Origin: Methylococcaceae bacterium UBA7658
GTDB lineage: Bacteria; Pseudomonadota; Gammaproteobacteria; Methylococcales; Methylomonadaceae
Assembly: GCA_002483425.1 (NCBI GenBank)
Contig: DLHW01000006.1
Coordinates: 15,289 to 33,402, forward strand
Direction of reading: 5' to 3'
DNA length: 18,114 nt
Shown: positions 14,521 to 18,114 of the stretch, in pieces
Layout of the letters: each line of letters starts with the position of its first letter
How positions within the stretch are numbered: position 1 is the first letter of the stretch
The notes under the pieces: generated by a model
What the model saw: the letters and a program-made list of their open reading frames with translations, nothing else
Database searches by the model: none
What the model was told of the DNA's origin: nothing
Position numbers and translations under genes: made by a program

Positions 14521-16515
14521 TTAAAGCACCGCTTCAACATGTTTGACTACATTTTCGACGGTAAAGCCAAACTCTTTGAAGAGTTGTCCAGCCGGAGCCG
14601 ACTCACCAAAACGGTCCAAACCAAGAACTTTGCCGTTACTACCGGCATATTTCCACCAGCCGTCAGTTACGCCCGCTTCAACAGCAACACGCTTAGTGAC
14701 CGCTTTAGGCAGAACGGACTCGCGATAAGCCTCATCTTGCGCATCGAAGACGTTGGTTGACGGCATGGAAACGACACGAATTTTTTTGCCCTTGCCAGCC
14801 AACTCGTCCGCCGCTTTAACCGCCAATTCAACTTCCGAACCCGTTGCGATAATAATCGCATCCGGTGTTCCTTCGCTGTCTTTCAATACGTATCCACCCT
14901 TTGAGATAGCTTTAATCTGCTCTGGTGTGCGCGGCATGTGTGGCAAGTTTTGACGAGAAAACACCAATACCGATGGCCCGTCTTTACGCTCAATCGCCGC
15001 ACGCCATGACACCGCAGTTTCCACCGCATCGCAAGTACGCCACACATTCATTTTAGGGATCATACGAAGGGTTGCAGTTTGTTCAATAGGCTGATGCGTC
15101 GGACCATCTTCCCCTAATCCGATTGAATCATGAGTATAAACAAAAATTGAACGGATTCCCATCAATGCTGACATACGGACCGCATTTCTGGCATATTCGG
15201 AAAACATCAAGAATGTTGCGCCAAATGGAACCAAACCGCCATGTAAGGCGACACCGTTCATAATGGCAGACATTCCGAACTCGCGAACACCATAATTAAT
15301 GTAATTGGCATCCGGTTTGTTGGCACGCATTGGTTTATAGGTCGACCATTCGGTCATGTTAGAACAACCCAAATCCGCTGAGCCACCGAAAATTTCTGGC
15401 AACAATTTTGCGTAGCCTTCGATAGATGCTAATGAAGACAAGCGCGTTGCGGTTGTTTTTGCTTCGGTGTTAACCGAGTTAACAAATGCATCCGCATCAG
15501 CCGCCCAATTTTTGGGTAAATCGCCCTTCATGCGGCGTTCGAATTCTGATGCCAACTCAGGATAGGCAGCCTTGTAAGCTGAAAACTTCTCATTCCAGTC
15601 CTGCTCAGCTTTTCCACCATTTGCTTTAGCGTCCCAACCAGCATAGACATTGGCAGGGATTTCAAACGGCCCATGATCCCAACCGAGCGCTGCTTTGGTT
15701 AAATTAACTTCCGCATCGCCTAATGCTGCACCGTGACAAGCATGAGTGCCTGCTTTATTTGGGGAACCAAAACCGATGGTAGTTTTACAGCAGATCATGC
15801 TGGGTTTATCAGTTACCAATTTAGCCAATTCAATTGCTTTATTGATGGCATCGCTATCATGACCATCGACATCCGCTATGACATGCCAGCCATAGGCTTC
15901 AAAACGCTTAGGCGTATTATCAGTAAACCAACCGTCAACATGTCCATCAATAGAAATGCCGTTATCATCCCAGAATGCAATCAAGTTACCCAAACCTAAG
16001 GTTCCCGCCAAGGAACAGGCTTCGTGGGAAATGCCTTCCATTAAGCAACCATCGCCCAGAAATACATAAGTTTTATGATCGACAATTTTATGGCCGTCTT
16101 TATTAAACTGACCGGCTAATGCTTTTTCAGCGATTGCCATACCGACGGCGTTGGTGATACCTTGACCTAAAGGACCTGTTGTGGTTTCAATACCCGGCGC
16201 ATAACCATACTCAGGATGACCTGGTGTTTTGGAATGGAGTTGACGGAACTGTTTTAGTTCTTCAATAGGGAGATCATAACCCGTTAGATGCAAAAGCGAA
16301 TAAATCAGCATTGAACCGTGGCCGTTAGAAAGCACGAACCTATCCCGGTTTGACCAACTGGGGTTGGTTGGGTTGTGCCGCATATGGTCATTCCATAAAA
16401 CCTCTGCGATATCCGCCATTCCCATTGGCGCACCTGGATGCCCAGAATTGGCTTTTTGCACGGCATCCATGCTTAACGCGCGTATGGCGTTCGCAAGTTC
16501 ACGACGCGAAGTCAT
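14521..16515 (-). CDS. tkt: Transketolase
   Basis: A 664-residue thiamine-diphosphate enzyme when started at the ATG at 16515, which has a strong AGAGGAGA site a few bases upstream; the frame stays open 20 codons further up, but those residues are not transketolase-like. Signatures: 'NSGHPGAPMGMADIAEVLW' at the start, the ThDP/metal motif 'GDGCLMEGISHEA...WDDNGISIDG', the catalytic glutamate segment 'YGVREFGMSAIMNG', and 'THDSIGLGEDGPTHQPIEQ'. Length agrees with E. coli TktA. It moves two-carbon ketol units among sugar phosphates; in the RuMP cycle it regenerates pentose phosphates with transaldolase. It is third in the operon, 123 nt after phi with a stem-loop in the gap, and 111 nt before gene X with another stem-loop. 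Confidence 0.97.
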   Translation of the reverse strand: MTSRRELANAIRALSMDAVQKANSGHPGAPMGMADIAEVLWNDHMRHNPTNPSWSNRDRFVLSNGHGSMLIYSLLHLTGYDLPIEELKQFRQLHSKTPGHPEYGYAPGIETTTGPLGQGITNAVGMAIAEKALAGQFNKDGHKIVDHKTYVFLGDGCLMEGISHEACSLAGTLGLGNLIAFWDDNGISIDGHVDGWFTDNTPKRFEAYGWHVIADVDGHDSDAINKAIELAKLVTDKPSMICCKTTIGFGSPNKAGTHACHGAALGDAEVNLTKAALGWDHGPFEIPANVYAGWDAKANGGKAEQDWNEKFSAYKAAYPELASEFERRMKGDLPKNWAADADAFVNSVNTEAKTTATRLSSLASIEGYAKLLPEIFGGSADLGCSNMTEWSTYKPMRANKPDANYINYGVREFGMSAIMNGVALHGGLVPFGATFLMFSEYARNAVRMSALMGIRSIFVYTHDSIGLGEDGPTHQPIEQTATLRMIPKMNVWRTCDAVETAVSWRAAIERKDGPSVLVFSRQNLPHMPRTPEQIKAISKGGYVLKDSEGTPDAIIIATGSEVELAVKAADELAGKGKKIRVVSMPSTNVFDAQDEAYRESVLPKAVTKRVAVEAGVTDGWWKYAGSNGKVLGLDRFGESAPAGQLFKEFGFTVENVVKHVEAVL

Positions 16516-16596
16516 ATTGTTCTCCTCTTGTAGTTTGTTCATTTTTGTGATCATTTTGCATGAGCAAACCGTCACAAAGAATTCTTATTAAGCTGA

Positions 16597-16628
16597 TTAC
16601 GAACGAATGGAAAACCATCCGTTCGTAA
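16597..16628. other. Stem-loop between phi and tkt
   Basis: TTACGAACG (16597-16605) pairs with CGTTCGTAA (16620-16628), then one A/C mismatch, then ATGG with CCAT and the loop AAAA. On the minus strand it begins about 10 nt after the phi stop. It has a T run before rather than after the stem in that direction, so it is not a classic terminator; a stability or processing element for the hps-phi RNA is more likely. Confidence 0.5.
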
Positions 16629-16638
16629 AAAACACGCG

Positions 16639-17172
16639 TTATTCTAAATTAGCATGCCGCTCACGCATGATTTCTTCGGGAATGCCTTTCTCATGAATTA
16701 TGTGAGAAATAATAGCTTCCAAAAAGACTAGCGTGGATAATTCGAAAACCGTTCCCATCGGCATCCCGACAACCTTTCCGTATTGTTCTGGAGTACCGAT
16801 TGCAAACACCGCATCAGCCAAATCACCGATTGTCGAACTATTCTTAGCAGAAATCAGAACGATTTTCGCACCTACCTTTTTCGCACTTTTGGTAAATGCT
16901 ATCAATTGCTCGGTTTCGCCTGAGCCAGAAATAATGATTAGCAAATCACCATTTTTGATACTCGGCGTCACGATTTCTCCGACAACGCTAACATCATAGC
17001 CACCATGCACAAGCCTCATCGCAAAAAAATTACCGACCAGTTTAGAACGCCCTGCTCCTGCAACAAATACGCGTCTTGCGCTATCCAGCATTTCGGTCAG
17101 CCTGACATCATGCGACCTCTCGGTCGCATCCAAAATGCTTGATATTTTATCTATGATAAGTTTCTGATGCAT
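16639..17172 (-). CDS. hxlB: 6-phospho-3-hexuloisomerase (Phi/Hpi)
   Basis: A 177-residue SIS-domain sugar isomerase. Signatures: 'RVFVAGAGRSKLVGNFFAMRLVHGG' (phosphosugar-binding start of the SIS domain), 'NGDLLIIISGSGETEQLI' (S-G-S-G-E-T, the phosphate-binding serines), 'AKIVLISAKNSSTIGDLADAVF', and 'MPMGTVFELSTLVFLEAI' near the C-terminus. It converts 3-hexulose-6-phosphate, the product of the neighbouring synthase, to fructose-6-phosphate. The length is normal for stand-alone Phi (hps and phi are separate genes here, not the Hps-Phi fusion seen in some organisms). The ATG has CAGGGA a few bases upstream and lies 14 nt after the hps stop, so the two are tightly coupled. Confidence 0.96.
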   Translation of the reverse strand: MHQKLIIDKISSILDATERSHDVRLTEMLDSARRVFVAGAGRSKLVGNFFAMRLVHGGYDVSVVGEIVTPSIKNGDLLIIISGSGETEQLIAFTKSAKKVGAKIVLISAKNSSTIGDLADAVFAIGTPEQYGKVVGMPMGTVFELSTLVFLEAIISHIIHEKGIPEEIMRERHANLE

Positions 17173-17186
17173 AAAAGTCCCTGAAA

Positions 17187-17828
17187 TTATGCCGCATCAA
17201 CCAATTCGCGGATTTCACGAGCCGCTTCAGCAGGCGATGGCGCACCGTAAATCGCCGCGCCTACCACGATAATATTAGCGCCAGCGTGAACTACATCTTG
17301 AACAGTGGATTGTTTAATTCCGCCTGCCACAGAAATGCGCACAGGCAAGCCCAGGTTTGCGATAGCGCCCAGATCGGCGAACGGGGTGTGTCCTGCTGCT
17401 TGTGCGTCAAGACCGGTGTGAACACCGACAATTTGAGCGCCTAGGTCAGCCGATGCTCTTGCACAACCAATTTTATCATCAACGTTGATAAGATCGATTT
17501 GAGCTTCTGCACCGTGTGCATTGGCTGCTTTAACAACACCAGCAATCGTTGCAAGACCGGAAACACCTAAAACTGTGCAGATATCAGCGCCAGCTGCGTA
17601 GAAAGGAGTGGCTTCGTATTCGCCAGCGTCCATTGTTTTCAGATCAACAAGGATCAACTTGTCTGGAAATCTTGAACGCAATTCACTAACGAGCCTAACC
17701 CCGTTATGTTTGATGCAAGGCGTTCCGATTTCAAAAATATCAACATAAGGAGCTACTTGGGTAGCAAGCCCTACAGTTGCGTCGAAATCTAAAGAATCTA
17801 ATGCCATTTGAATTAATGGTTTTGCCAT
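17187..17828 (-). CDS. hxlA: 3-hexulose-6-phosphate synthase (Hps)
   Basis: A 213-residue protein of the orotidine-5'-monophosphate decarboxylase superfamily. Signatures: 'MALDSLDFDATVGL' at the start, 'VDIFEIGTPCIKHNG', the catalytic and metal D-x-K-x-x-D motif in 'ILVDLKTMDAGEYEA', 'VGVHTGLDAQAAG', and 'ISVAGGIKQST' followed by 'NIIVVGAAIYGAPSP' (phosphate-binding strands 7 and 8). It condenses formaldehyde with ribulose-5-phosphate to give 3-hexulose-6-phosphate, the fixation step of the RuMP cycle in the cytosol. The ATG has CGGAG about 9 nt upstream. It is the first gene of the operon, and a promoter with a perfect -35 is visible 60-90 nt upstream. Also written hps. Confidence 0.97.
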   Translation of the reverse strand: MAKPLIQMALDSLDFDATVGLATQVAPYVDIFEIGTPCIKHNGVRLVSELRSRFPDKLILVDLKTMDAGEYEATPFYAAGADICTVLGVSGLATIAGVVKAANAHGAEAQIDLINVDDKIGCARASADLGAQIVGVHTGLDAQAAGHTPFADLGAIANLGLPVRISVAGGIKQSTVQDVVHAGANIIVVGAAIYGAPSPAEAAREIRELVDAA

Positions 17829-18114
17829 GGTACGTGCTCCGAAGGTTATAATAATAGTTGCTTACATATTCGTTATGCGGCGGTAACTTTAAAGTACAAA
17901 GGGGACGCATGTCAATGCCAAATGCTTATCCGCCAGTACGCCAATACAGTTCTAGCAACATGAAAAAATAATTTTTCTATAGAATCAAGAAATAATACTT
18001 TTATATTTTACTGGCGTTATTGACTGCCGCCTGAAACCGCAAAACTATCGAGGCTGCTATAGAGCTTAATCTCAGTGAGCAATAGTCAGCCATTATTATT
18101 TGAGCCATTGAATA
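17829..18114. other. Non-coding region upstream of hps
   Basis: No coding frame that I can support. It holds the promoter and leader of the minus-strand RuMP operon, then AT-rich sequence. Near the end GGCTGCTAT (18052-18060) can pair with ATAGTCAGCC (18082-18091) with one bulged T and a 21-nt loop; meaning unknown. The neighbour beyond the window is not visible. Confidence 0.5.
17888..17915 (-). promoter_or_regulatory. Probable sigma70 promoter of the RuMP operon
   Basis: On the minus strand TTGACA (17910-17915, perfect -35) is followed after 16 nt by TTTAAA (17888-17893, 4 of 6 with the -10 consensus). Initiation would fall near 17880, giving a leader of about 50 nt with the hps ribosome site. 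An imperfect -10 with a perfect -35 would fit a promoter helped by an activator, but no operator is identified. Confidence 0.5.

Noticed and set aside
16516..16575. Upstream start of transketolase at 16575
   Set aside because: A strong AGAGGAGA site precedes the ATG at 16515, and the extra 20 residues are not part of the family.

Overview
The window looks like chromosome from a gammaproteobacterial (type I, Methylococcales-like) methanotroph or a close methylotroph. The main reason is a minus-strand cluster that encodes the ribulose monophosphate (RuMP) formaldehyde-fixation pathway: 3-hexulose-6-phosphate synthase, 6-phospho-3-hexuloisomerase, transketolase, transaldolase and class II fructose-bisphosphate aldolase. 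The genus assignment is an inference; no methane or methanol oxidation gene lies in the window.

Left part (1-6598, plus strand): a sensory operon. It holds the C-terminal part of a TonB-dependent outer-membrane receptor (truncated by the window edge), a secreted YfiR-type (DUF4154) periplasmic protein, a CHASE8-like/HAMP hybrid histidine kinase with two receiver domains and an HPt domain, and a REC-GGDEF-EAL c-di-GMP protein. Gaps are 3 nt or less between the first three genes and 10 nt before the last, so a signal path from outer membrane to periplasm to kinase to c-di-GMP is plausible. The EAL domain carries a lysine at a position that is normally a catalytic glutamate.

Middle part (6604-10080): the three components of the 'AmmeMemoRadiSam' system. 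The radical SAM enzyme is on the minus strand and is divergent from an overlapping Memo-AMMECR1 pair on the plus strand. A PfkB-family fructokinase-like sugar kinase follows. A bidirectional terminator separates this block from the aldolase gene converging on it.

Right part (10153-17828, minus strand, read right to left): hps-phi-tkt-X-Y-tal-fba. A good sigma70-type promoter precedes hps, and stem-loops lie in several of the intergenic gaps. Genes X and Y, placed between transketolase and transaldolase, are the most unusual content of the window. They encode low-complexity proteins built from 4 and 15 copies of a short motif, roughly [S/T]-G-V-x-[R/K]-Y-[L/I/V]-x-[K/R]-Q, with a spacing near 20 residues in Y. 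X also has a signal peptide, a second motif class in two copies on the predicted periplasmic side, one membrane span, and its four YL motifs on the predicted cytoplasmic side. I know no characterised family of this kind. A membrane-tethered scaffold that organises RuMP enzymes near the site of formaldehyde production is an attractive but untested idea.

The last 286 nt hold the hps promoter and leader and otherwise no gene that I can support. No tRNA, rRNA, CRISPR array or insertion sequence was seen.
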